From positions 6,882,225 to 6,946,224 of the forward strand of contig NC_051434.1 in assembly GCF_001649575.2 (NCBI RefSeq): a DNA stretch of 64,000 nucleotides, written 5' to 3'. The translations under genes and the position numbers were made by a program. A model generated the notes under the pieces. That model worked only from the letters and a program-made list of their open reading frames with translations, was not told where the DNA came from and did no database searches. This document shows, one piece after another, positions 1 to 12,000 of this stretch. Origin of the DNA: Kryptolebias marmoratus. Its lineage: Eukaryota; Chordata; Actinopteri; Cyprinodontiformes; Rivulidae. Within the stretch, counting starts at the first letter, position 1. Each line of letters begins with the position of its first letter.

Positions 1-3000
1 CTGGCCATACTTGTAATTATTACACCCACAAAATTGTGTTTTTTTTCCCCACAGTGTTGCTGGCTTGTTGTTACAAAGTATGTATGTAATTTATGCAAAT
101 GATCTGATTTAGAAAAAAGGTGTGAAAGTGATGCATTAAAGCACCACAACTGAGCTGACCTTCTGGTGGGTCTGACAAGCTCATGAAGCAGCAACGCTGA
201 GAAAGTTCTCCACGCTGTTATTTGTTGACGCAGGCAGGGGTTTGTTGCTCCGATGGAAGGGGTGAGAGGTCGGTGGCAGTACAGCAGGGGTCAACCCGAA
301 CTTCTGCAGCCTGCAAAAGTTTGTACAAACAGACATCAACATGCAGACACATTATTCCTGATATGCTGGTTCTTGGGCAGGCTGAGGACTAAATTATTGA
401 AACACTGTGAAATATTTCAGTCTTCAGCAGCAGTCAGAAGTAAAGAAAAGATGATTGTGCATATTGTTGAAATTGCATATATTCTTCTGTCTTTAGATTG
501 GATTAGGTTGGCAAATAAACAGATAATGACTTACACTACTGCCTATTGTGTCCTGTATATTAACATATCCAGAAGAAAATAATTAGAAACAGAAAAATAA
601 GAAGTAAATAGAAAAACATTGTATGTTTTTCTGCATTAATAACCATTTGTATTTGTTTTTTTTTATTTGAAAACATGTACGATATGTCAAGCAGTTAAGC
701 AGAACTCATTTAGAATGACTTAAATAAAACAAAATAAAGAATATTTTCCAGTTCTGTCTCTTGCAATGACACATAACAAGAAATTCCTACTGGGGGTAAT
801 TGTAGTCAAAGGCCGAAAATTGTTAGGATTAACAGTTTTTGTGTAACTACATTAATCATGCGGTGAATTGCTTTCTTTTAAATTTAAATTTGTTTTAATG
901 CTCATGGTGGTAATTCGTTTTATCAACTCTGCAGCACATCTTACCAATCATGCTGATTAAAATAAGAGAGGTTGAGGATTCACTAAAATTAGAAAAAGTC
1001 TGAAGATAATTGGCAAAACCAGTAAAGATGAGACAGAACGTCATTATTTCAAGAAAAGTTACTTCTTTCAATATGTCTTGATAATAAAGCTTGTTTTGAT
1101 GCGACAATGGCTTTGTGACTTTATAACTTAATAAAAACCTTAAAATAATAATAATAAAAGCTTATATAAATGTTCTCAGTCTGTACCTGTTAATTTACAG
1201 ATCCAAGATGATTTTCACAAATCTTTACAGGTTGCAGACTTCGAGCTTTTAATAAAAAGGACACAATATAAAAGCTTAATGCAGAGTGAAACATAAAAAC
1301 ACCCGCTAAAATTGTAATTTCACACCCAGCTAAAGGAATCATGTATAGTAAGTGATGAACAGGAAATGATTTATTTGGAGATTTAAATGAAGACAATCTT
1401 TTTTTCTCTCTCACGCTACAACTAACACAACAAGAACACCACAAGACTCCCAACCCAAAAGAATCAGATGCTGCGCCCTATAAAAAGCACTTGGATATGA
1501 GTCACTTGAGCTATATCTGCTACAAGAAAATTAAGGGTCCCCTTCACAGAATGACAAAAACCTGTTGCTTTTGTTCCCTTAAATAAATAAATAAATAAAT
1601 AAAGGAATTAAAAGCTAAACCTGGAATCGCACCGTTCTGTGACGTCAAAAGCCCGGAGCACATTTTACGCCCACAACTATTTCACTCTTACGATTTTAAC
1701 GCCGTCGACTATAATTACTTCTGGTGTAATTGCAGGCCCTAAATTTAAACAAACTTGTCAAACTGTTGACAAAGCGATTCTCCGATGCGCCTCCGCTCCC
1801 AGAGCTTCCCGCTCGTAGTCAGGGGTCTGCAGATCAGAGGAAGTGCTGAAGTCATGGATTTGAACAATGCAAGTTGAATCTTTTTAAAATTTCCTTTTTT
1901 CATAGCTTAAAATTTTATCGTCTCCTGTGAATTCAATGAAAGTTACTTCTAATAAAAGCATGCTGTGAATTGCTTGTGATCATTTTATGGCATTTTCATC
2001 TCAAATAAAGTACATTTCACCCAGTAAAGTACATTTTTTTAAAGCTAATTTCACCAACATTTCAATGAGAATCAGACATATTTTGCATCCTAGTAAGTTG
2101 AGTGTCAGGGTTAATGTTTTTTATTTTATAAAAGGCAATTTTAGATATATCAAATAAAAGGTTTTACTCAATTAAATCACCACCTTGCATCCATTTCAAC
2201 AGCATGGCTTTATAGTAGAAGTCCAGGTGCTGAACTGACCTGCCTCCAGTCCAGACCTTCAAACTGAAAACATTTAACACATCATGAAACAAAATATTTA
2301 GCAAAGAAGACCCAGAACTGTTGAACAGCTAGAATCCTCCTATTTTAAGATGTGTCGCTGCTATCAAATTCAAAATTACCTTGTTTTTCCTAAAAATTAT
2401 ATATTTTTTAGTTGAAACATTTGATTTATTATGTTCCATTGTGAATAAAATATGGGTTTATGAGATTTGCAAATCATTGCATTCTGGGTTTTTTTATATT
2501 TTACACAACCTCCTAGTATTTTTAGAATCTGTGTTTTAAAATCTATCTTGTAACAAACAGGAAGCCAAAGGAGTGAGGTCAAGACTAATCATCGATAGCT
2601 GCAAACGACCGATATAAACAAGAAGTCGTAGTCTGAATAAGAAGAAATATAAACAAGAGTAACTTTTTCAGACACTCGAAGACAGACGGGGTTTTGCCTT
2701 TGCTGAAAGCCTCAACTGAAAGAAGCTGGCTTTCACAGCTGAGCTGATTTGTTTGCATCACACCAAGCAGCTCTTTTTGGTGTTTGATGCTTTTATTTCT
2801 TTTTTGCAGCGGCAGATAATCACGCTTGTAAACAGGGTCAGATGAATTGTCTAATAATTGTCACAATTATGAGCTGTTGATACGATGTTGGGTGGAAACA
2901 ATTTAGCTGTGAATGAGGGTTTGCTTATTCAAATGTCAAGGATCCTTTTGTTTCTGTCAGACACCTACATATAAAGACGACTGACAGTGTGACTAAGACC

Positions 3001-6000
3001 TCCTTTGACAAGATGAAGCTGTTGCTAAGGATGACTAATCAGCTCACAAAGAAGCTGATGTTTTGACCTTAAAGATGCGGGGGTAAAAGCGACACTGTCT
3101 TCTATGTGTCAGTAGGAATTTTTAGGAATATCTCATAAAAAACAATGAATATTATAAATATATATTTGTAAATCACATCTGTCCTGTTTAGAAATGGGGT
3201 GTAAATAAGCAGTGAAGGCTTTTCACTTATGATCCATTTGAACTTTCCTGCCTCGGAGCTGCTAAAAGTTACTCACTGGAAGCAGATTTGGTCGGGGGGG
3301 ATGTGTTAGTCCGCACAGATGCATGTTCACACTTTTTTCCCCCAGAATGGCTCTCACTCTCACACATCCCATCATGGTTTCACACAAACTCATCCCCTTT
3401 ATTATGCACAGTACAACACTTTGACACACACGTCAGCATCCAGAACAGGAACTCCACTTTCTCACTCACACTACTGTACTCAGTAATAAACACTGTCCTC
3501 CCAGTTCACATCATTTTATTCTTTAAAGATACAGAAATATGCCAGCCTCGGAGCCAAATAAAAATAGTAATTTCATCACAAATATTTATGCCTCAAGGCT
3601 TAAACTGGATCTTTACCAGCACTGAGTTTCAAGTTGTTTTGATCAATAATTGTTCAGGTTTCTTGAAACTCTTTCAAAGGTTTTTTTTTTGTTTTGTTTT
3701 TTTACTTTGACTGCTTGGCCATTTTCTGAAAGGATGATTTGTTGTTTGTGAAGTTACTGACCTATGAATCATTCAGAAACAAAATAGTTCCTAAATTCAT
3801 GGGTTGTGTCAACTCCTATATAACAGTTTGACAGACAGAAAATAGGATTTTAGTACAAATACAATGATTACCAATGCCTAAAAGCTGACTTGGCTGTCGG
3901 ATACTGCACTGTTCAATAAGTGGTCATAGTCGGGTACAAGGATTGGGCAAAAGATGAGTGAAAGTGCAGCCAAATTCCAAACAAAACCTTTATTTACAAA
4001 ACCTGAATAACAATTGGTGAAGATCAGTTTAAAAGATTACAAGAAAACCTGGCTCTTTGGAAGTAAAAAAATGAAGAAAAAAAAAAACACTCAGAAAGCA
4101 AAGACCTACACCACGGACATAGGGTCATTAAAAAATTGTAGAACAGGGTTTGTGATCTCGATCCCCACTAAAATTTAATCACTTGTTTTTGTGACAACCC
4201 CAACATTTCTTGAAAATGCACCAGAAAGCATAAACTCCTTGGTGGAGGTAATGACTGAAACTGTGGTGATAAAAATGGACAAATTGTAATATCAAATGTT
4301 TCATATTCAGGCGGTGAGTGATGAACATGTGGGAAACTACAATAAAATTAACAAGGAAAACTGAAAAGTTTGGTTGCCAGATCAAAAATATTGCATAAGA
4401 AAAGTCAAAAAACGCAATAGATTTATTGAAATTAATGCTTTGTTTATTTTAGTGACCATAACAGTTGTGTAAAAGAAAACTTATGTAGGGTAACATTAAA
4501 TCAATTCTGAACTGCAGGGTAAGAATTTTCTTCTTCGTTTTGCAAAAGTCGAAAAGTGCCAGCAGCATTTCGTCCGCAGGGGGTGTTCAAATTATACTAC
4601 ACAGGCTTTTAAGATTTGCTTGAAATTCCTAGATTAGATGGGCTAAAACCCTGTTGAAGAGGGGAGTTTTTTTTTCTGACCAGTCAGGAATAAAAGCAAA
4701 GAGAGCACTGAGAGGTCATTACGTAAAACCTAAAATCACAGAAAGCTGAATCAATACAAACCAGAACTTTAAAAAAAATGAAACTGTGACTGAATGAATA
4801 AATATGTACCAGGCTGCAGGCTTCAAATGCAGAAACCGATGTGAATAAATAAGATGAAATAATTTGTCTGCAAACAGAAAAGTGAATCCATACATTCGTA
4901 CTTGTTTTTCTTAAGTTTTGAAACTGCAGGAATGTGTGACGTTTGAATCGTGGTTTGGCAGAATTGCTGTGCCGTCAGAAGGATGGCTATTTGAGCAAGC
5001 CAAAATGCAGATCTGTCTTGTTTCAGAGATGGTTTATCTTGGAGCAGTTTGTGCAGTTTCTGTGTGGTGGTGGATGTAGGCGTGCAGGCTACGGTTGTCG
5101 TTACTGAATGTTTGGAAGCAGGATCTAAATGCCGGCACACGAGCAGGCAAACAGAAGATGTGCAAACAAAAGTTATGCTTACAGACAACCAAAAGCACTG
5201 CCTAGGTAACCAAAATATATAAGTATATTGAATTGTTTGTCTATTCATTTATTTGACAGTGTACTATATAGTAGGTCAACCCTTTTCTAGTGGAGTTTGG
5301 TTCCTTGAGTTTGATATCAGCAAGAATTTCAGATAATCTTTCAGTTTTGTCTGCAGCATTTGTGGCATTACAATTAGGATGTGAAACCACTTTGAGCATC
5401 CTTATATTCAGCTTGTCTTCCAGCTTTGCATTGTAAACAGCCATTAGATTCACATGAGAAACAAGATCTCATCTGTGAGGTTTTAATTGCATCTGTTCAG
5501 GACACAAAACTTGGGTTTGGATGTGAGGTTTGTCTGGAGCCCATGAGGGAATCTTGGATGATAAACTTGCTGATCATTACATTAAGAAAGCAATCAGATT
5601 AGATAATGTTATTATTAAAACTAAAACAAGTTTATCAGAAGCCAGGATTTTTTTTAAATTAATATTTTAGGCACACAAACAAGCAAAAACTGGTGAGCAA
5701 TAAAAATGTCTTGACTAAGAAGATAAAAAAGCTTCTAGGTGATCACAAAAAAATTAAATGAAACTGTTTTCATTTTTGTTGTCATTTAAAAGAAATAAAA
5801 TATGAATGCAAAAGTTTGCTGTGACTTCAGGACACAGTGTGCTCTGATGCTTTGCACATTCACAAGTGCAATCTCACATGATGGTTTTACAGATCCAGAT
5901 GGCTGCAGGAGATGTAATCTCTGCATCAGCTCCCCAAATGTGCAGACAAACACGCCTGAGAGCATGTCTGGATCCACAGCCAGCTCTCTGTTGACACAAG

Positions 6001-7598
6001 TGGTCTTAAACTCAACAGCACACTCAATCCTGCTCAGCAGTTCAACACGCTGTAAAGGGAGTCCTCGAACCCTCAATTTACACAACAGTTCCTTCTGTTG
6101 TTTTGGAAAATTCTGCTCACTCAGGGAAAAAATAACAAATGTCACTCAATAATTCCACTAAACGTGACTCAGTAACTTACTGAGCGGAAATATTTTGTTT
6201 TCTTGGAGAATGCATGAAAAGTGATCTTTCTCCAGCACTGTCAGCTAAATCTAGTTTTCTCCAATTCCACCATATTCCACTTACTAAATGCACTAAGTGA
6301 TTCATGAATATTCATACGGATTTCTGAGAGTAATCCCATTAAATGAGATGGATTCGCTCTTTTCAATCTAAAAAACACAAGAAGGCCTCTTTTCTCCAAT
6401 ATATGCAACCTTTTATTTATGACGAGAGTGAATAAGAAGCGAAGGTATCCGGCTAAAAAACGACACTCGGCAGACTCGCCAGGTTTTATGTTAATGGAGG
6501 TAAATTACACAAGAAGTAGTGTGGTGCTGTTGGATTTATTTCTCAATTGTGTTATAACTTCTGAGCAACAAGCATGTGTTTCCATATTTATCAACCCCGT
6601 TTAATGAATTCAGTTTTAGTTTGGTAATGATACCATTATCATAAATTTCTTTAGAGAGGCGCACCGTGAGAAATGCTTCACTTCACAGCAGTTTTCCTCT
6701 CTCAGTTCAGTGTCTCCGCTTTTAAAACCCAAGTATTTGTTAATGTGAATCATGCAGACAGTTTTTTACATAACTCTTATTGCACAGCAAGCCGAACAAC
6801 ACAAAAAAACAATGCTTTCGTCGAGAACCATAAATACCTCATTAGGAGTTTTCAGTTTCAAATGTACAAACAATACTGTTTATGTTCAGCGTTCACTTGG
6901 TTGTTTCTCTGTTCAGCAGTAACATTGTATTTATTTATTTTTGCATTCATGAATCTGTATCTCAGCCACAATCTAGGTCGATTTGGGGCATTTGCAAATT
7001 ACTCATCCATCATGTCAAAAACTGATAAAGACATCTGATATAAGTGGGGGAGCAAGTTATAAAAAGACCCATTTTGTTATTTTAGAACCAAAACCAAAAA
7101 CTCAACCCTCACTTGGGTGCTAATTATAACTGTTATAAGATGAATCGTTTACTGCAAGATTGTCGGTGTCTGTCCTTAAAACAGCAAGCAACAAGCAGCA
7201 GGTAACCCATTATAGTCCATGGTCAGGTTTTATTGTAACAGCCTGCTTTTAATGACAAACATGATGTAAGCATAAAAAAGTAAACTAGGTTAAGTTCATT
7301 TAAGGAGTCTGGAGGACATTTGAGTGGATAGACAAAGATTGGTGTTCATTTTCTGTTTCGAACAGAAAAATGAACATCTAACAGACTCAGGGGTCGTTAA
7401 ATCCTCTTTGTGACATTCAACCTATTATGGCTCTTGTTTTGGTTTGGATTTGGTTAAAAAAACAAATCAAGTCATCCATATGAAAATGAGGATATTAATA
7501 TAGCAGAAACTTTATGTGCTGTAATTCTGTTCTTACATGATGTGATGTCCAGCAGCTCTAAAAAGTCCTGAATCACATATTTTAAAGAAACAAACTGT
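1..7598. other. Intergenic, no gene recognised
   Basis: AT-rich DNA with scattered short open frames. None shows a recognisable domain, a convincing splice-bounded exon or protein-like composition. A short (AAAT)n repeat lies near 1581-1603. The only oddities are long open frames on both strands at 5786-6152 and two consecutive minus-strand frames at 4823-5453, none of which I can assign to a family. I see no RNA gene. Confidence 0.5.
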
Positions 7599-7603
7599 TA
7601 CAC

Positions 7604-8018
7604 AGTCAGGATTTGGGGTTTTCAATTTATGTTTCAGTTTATTTATTTTTTTTAGTCTGGTCTTAGTTCAGTTCTTGTTCCTTGTGTCTTTGTTTCCTGT
7701 CATTATTTACTTCTCCTCAGTCAGTCACTTGTTTTCCTGCCACGCCCATCTCCACCTGCTCCTCATTATCACTCACCTGTGCCCACTTCACCTGATTACC
7801 CTCTGTCTTTAAAACCCAGTCATCTCCTCCACTTCACTCGCTGGTTCGTTTGTTTATTTTCTCTGCTGTCTGGTTCAGCTTACGGCTCCTGCCCATGTCT
7901 GCTGCATCTTTGTATTTAGCTCCATTTGTGCTGCCTTGTCAGCTTTTTGTTTCTGTTTCTTTTATTTTAAAATGAATTGATTTATTTTCTAAGATGAGTC
8001 TGCACACCGTTCATGACA
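7604..8018 (+). mobile_element. Solo LTR, 415 bp, with 5-bp target duplication
   Basis: The element is flanked by identical TACAC copies at 7599-7603 and 8019-8023. It ends in TTCATGACA and begins AGTCAGGATTTGGGG, where the expected first base T appears changed to A. The strand is chosen because the element's start resembles that of the 28972-29370 copy, and both share the pattern CTGCCACGCCCA followed by TTTAAAACCC, which may be the LTR promoter. No internal retroelement coding region is attached, so I read it as a solo LTR left by recombination. The superfamily (Gypsy or ERV type) is not settled by the sequence alone. Confidence 0.75.
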
Positions 8019-8859
8019 TACACATTTTCATTCCGATCACAGATTAATATGTTGACAAATAAACTGTTCCACGTGGGCCCTCAGTGCACTTTATCTTAAT
8101 TTAAATAGCGCGAACCAGAAGACTCAGCTTTCAGGCCAGTGTCCAGTTAGTCATGGTTAACTACAAGAAATGTTTAACAAAGAAGACGCAATTGTGAGAC
8201 ACTTTCCTCTGAGTAAATAAGTCACCAGTGCTGGTGACTCAGTTGTGCGTACAATAAACTTTTAAATATTGAAAAAAATATTTGTTTGGAAGAGAGATGC
8301 AAGGGTAAGTGTAATAAAAACCCATCTGAGTCACGGTGAAGTGCTTCTCATAGTGAGACCAAAACTTTAAATTAAACACTATTTAGTTTTGGAGAGAGTA
8401 ATTATTCCTGCTGGAAAAATTTTGCAAGATGGATGTTATCACTGTTGGGACGCACAGAAGCTCAGTCGGGCTTTGAGTGGGGGGCTTGGCGGGCTGAATG
8501 GTTCCCTCGATGTACGTGGTTAAATTTAACTGGAGCTACACACGAGTCAACAAACCTAATAAAATGCGCAAGTGTTCGATTTTAAGGGAGATGATGTCAA
8601 AATGTGGGCTACGCTATTCTCTGCTGTCCTTGGCTGAAGCCAGGATTTTCTTGGCTGGTAATTGCAAGAGACGGTAAATAGTAAATGGTTTCGATGAGGG
8701 TAAATGATGGACGAAATCCCTCTGAGAGCATGTCAGGAACGAATACGTTTTACCATCAGCTTTATGTGAAGCTCAACCGCTGACTTTTTAGTATTTTACA
8801 CTTTTTAAAGGTTAACTTTATCCCAAGCTTTTTGCAACTTTCACGTTCATTGTTTAGAA

Positions 8860-9073
8860 CAGGGGTCTCCAATCCTGGTCCTCGAGGGCCACTATCCTGC
8901 ATGTGTTACTTGTTTCCCTGCTCCAATACACCTGATTCAGAGGTTAAATCACCTCTTCATGTTCTGCAGAAGCCTGTTAATCACCCATTGATTCAAATCA
9001 GGTGTGTTGGAGCAGAGAAACAAGTAAAACATGCAGGATGGAGGCCCTCCAGGAACAGGATTGGAGACCACTG
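8860..9073. mobile_element. hAT-type MITE with intact TIRs and 8-bp TSD
   Basis: A 214-bp non-autonomous DNA transposon. Its left end reads CAGGGGTCTCCAATCCTG. The reverse complement of its right end reads CAGTGGTCTCCAATCCTG, one mismatch in 18. The arms stay complementary well into the element, including the GAGGGCC/GGCCCTC and CACCTGATT/AATCAGGTG pairs. Perfect 8-bp duplications GTTTAGAA flank it at 8852-8859 and 9074-9081. An 8-bp duplication and CAG-starting ends are hallmarks of hAT elements. It has no transposase, so mobilisation would have required one from elsewhere. Confidence 0.9.
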
Positions 9074-9081
9074 GTTTAGAA

Positions 9082-12000
9082 TTTCCTTTTGCTCATAAAT
9101 CCAGGAACAAACTCAGCTTAAATCAGTGTTTTACTGTCCTCACAATTTCTAAATAATATCACAGGAACCAAATATTGAACCAGAAATTGCATTTCTTGGC
9201 CTGAATAAAGATTGCAACACTCAATCATTATTATCTGTTGTTTAATCCTGTTTAGGGTTGTAGGTGATCAATAAAATAAACAAAACAATCCATTGTAATT
9301 CTTTTAAATCCCTTATCTTACATTGGTCTATGGGTTTTGTTTTTGTGTAACCTTCTATGTAAACCCATTAACCACAAACAGTAAAAAACGTGCTTTTTAA
9401 AAAATATTTGTTCAGTCATCTTTCAGTTTCCATTCAGTGCAGCAGCTCAACACGAGAAAAGACATGAGCCAGCATGTTTGATTACCTCAACCTCAAAAAA
9501 AATCTTTTCCTTTCTTGTTTAGAAAAAAAATTGTTTCAAGAGAATCAAAGAGGTGTGCTGCTGGTTGATATGTTTCAACTTTTTCACATCAGTATCTGTC
9601 TTTATAAATAACTAAAACAACTCGATTTAATGGAACATAATGGTCAATGTGTTATATTTTTGTAATTAAGCACTTGAAGTTGTAGAGTTATTAAAAATCT
9701 CCTGCTGCTTTTAAAAAAAATCATCAAATCATAATTGCAGTTTAATATATGAAAAGTTTAACAATCTAATTATTATATATTGATGAAACTTGGGTCTTTC
9801 AGACTTTGAGCTCTTTTATGTTTTTTACATACAGTAAATAAAAAGGCATGTAAGTAAAACTAATTAACAAATGTGCAAATAGCAAAATGTATATTGTCAA
9901 ACAAGCTTCTTGCATGTTTGAAAATAGATAAGTATATTCTACAGTTAATTATCTCTCTTTTTCTGCAGCAGTTTTTTTTATTTCATGTAGAAATTCAATT
10001 TGCTGGAAAGTTCAGACCATCAGCATCAATAAAGATGGACAAAGTGACTTCATTAGCTTTCACTGTGCAAACCGGAAGCGAAAATGTCTGTTTTAAAGGT
10101 GCTGCCGTGTTGGTTTTTTGGAGTCTCAGCAGTCGGGATGTGGAGCCTCCAACTTGCTAACAGGCTGTAACACTGTCAGTCACATTTTCCAAAAGCCTAA
10201 AGCCTCAAATAACTAATTAAAACTAAACATATTTTAAAAATGCATATTTGAATAACAGCAGAAAGGTAAGAACTACTTTAATCAACAAAAAACAAAAACA
10301 GAAAAAACTATTTGAAGTGTAATTAGATGAGGAAAATGTACCGTTTGTTTACATGGAAGAGCCGGACTTAAAAATTGTATTACAGCCAACCTACATGGTT
10401 TGTTCATAAAATGTGGCTTCAACTTCCTGCTTCTGGTCCTGTCTCTAGTTATAATATACTGGATATTACATTACTTTCTGTCGTTCAGAAGGTAACATGT
10501 TGACAAATGGAAACAGAGTGATGCACAAAATGTCAGGTTAGTTTGTTTCCATCCAAAAGGAAACTTTGCCATGCATCACCAAAAGGTAAACCACACACTT
10601 CTAAAGATTATTTAGTTTGTTGTGATGAAAATTATGTGTAAAACTGTTTCTTTGTTGATCTTAATTTTTCTGTCAGTCACAAGAAGGAGAAGATCAAATC
10701 TTATGTTATACAGCTGAGCTTGTGTAATACTTTACCTTTGTGTGCTTTCTTATGCTAATGAGTAAATGGGTCTTTTTAACCATTCAAACCTTCATGTTCT
10801 GATCTCCCCACCACTGAGTCTTCCTTTCTTCCCTGTGGTTCATCTTGAGTTCTGCACTTCATCTACATTGTGTCACTTCTGACTCATCACATGGCCAAGC
10901 GTGTGAGTGGATGTATGCGAGAGAAGCATTAATGGTGTCCAAATGGTCGCCCAGAGTTTTTAAACCGGCTGGTCTCTTGTTGACTCAAAGGCAGCAGGGT
11001 CACCAATTAGAGAAATTATGACCAGAAATAAGGGAAAGCAACAAAAAGCAGTGGATTGGAAGATTATTTCTATGCGAACGGTAGAAAGAAGTCCTATTGG
11101 AGTTGAGAAAAATTGAAAGAAAGAGAAAGATAGTAAGGCAAAGTGTTAGTCACCCTGTGGCCCCTCTGTAACATTCTAATTAGACAGAAATTGGCATAAT
11201 GAATGCAAATTAGAGTAGAATACATTAGGTAGGGCCATCTATCCCACACACTGCAAAGGCTGATCAGACACACAATGAGAAAAAGACAAAGGCAGCGGTC
11301 GAAGGTTTTTGTTTTGCCAGGCCATTGAGCATGTGTGGGATGTGGGAGTTGGACTAAAAAGCCTGGTCTTTTTGATCTACAAGGGCCCAAAACTCTTGGA
11401 AACACCCACATTTTAATGCAATCCACCTCTGCAGACTGGATGTGTGTTAGATGGCAAGTAAAAGCTGCTTAAACACAAATGTGGGACCCTTTCACACTTC
11501 ATTTCATGAATATGACATAATGCATCACATTACAGTAACGCTTTTTATTGTCCTTTCTCTGATTCACCATCTGATTGATATTTGAATGCACTCGAGCTTT
11601 TCTGCGGTGGCCAACAGGTGCAAACGCACAGCAAAGGGCTGAACACACCTCAAACACAAGAGGGATGCAAACTTTAAACCACACAAACACAAAAAAGTCA
11701 GAAGTCCACATGACATGGAGGCTATTTAATTTTTGTTTTCAAGTGTCATTGGTTTATTTGTAATTTGTTGATGGTGCATTGTTCTGTTGAGATCACACAA
11801 GTTTTATTTTAGTGTTTGTTTCCTGTTGTGTTTTCTTGATCTGTTGTTTTTCTTGAGTGTTTTCTCCTCAAGTCCCATTTTGCTAATTATCACTTGCCTG
11901 ATGATCGCTCTCTTTCTCAGTGTACGAAGTCGGGGTAATTAATTGTAATTTGCCAAATCACTATCTTAATTGCATTGTGCGTTTCTCATGTCAAGTCTTG

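Noticed and set aside
3288..3710. 140-codon frame
   Set aside because: It ends in poly-Phe from a T-rich tract; there is no domain and no splice context.
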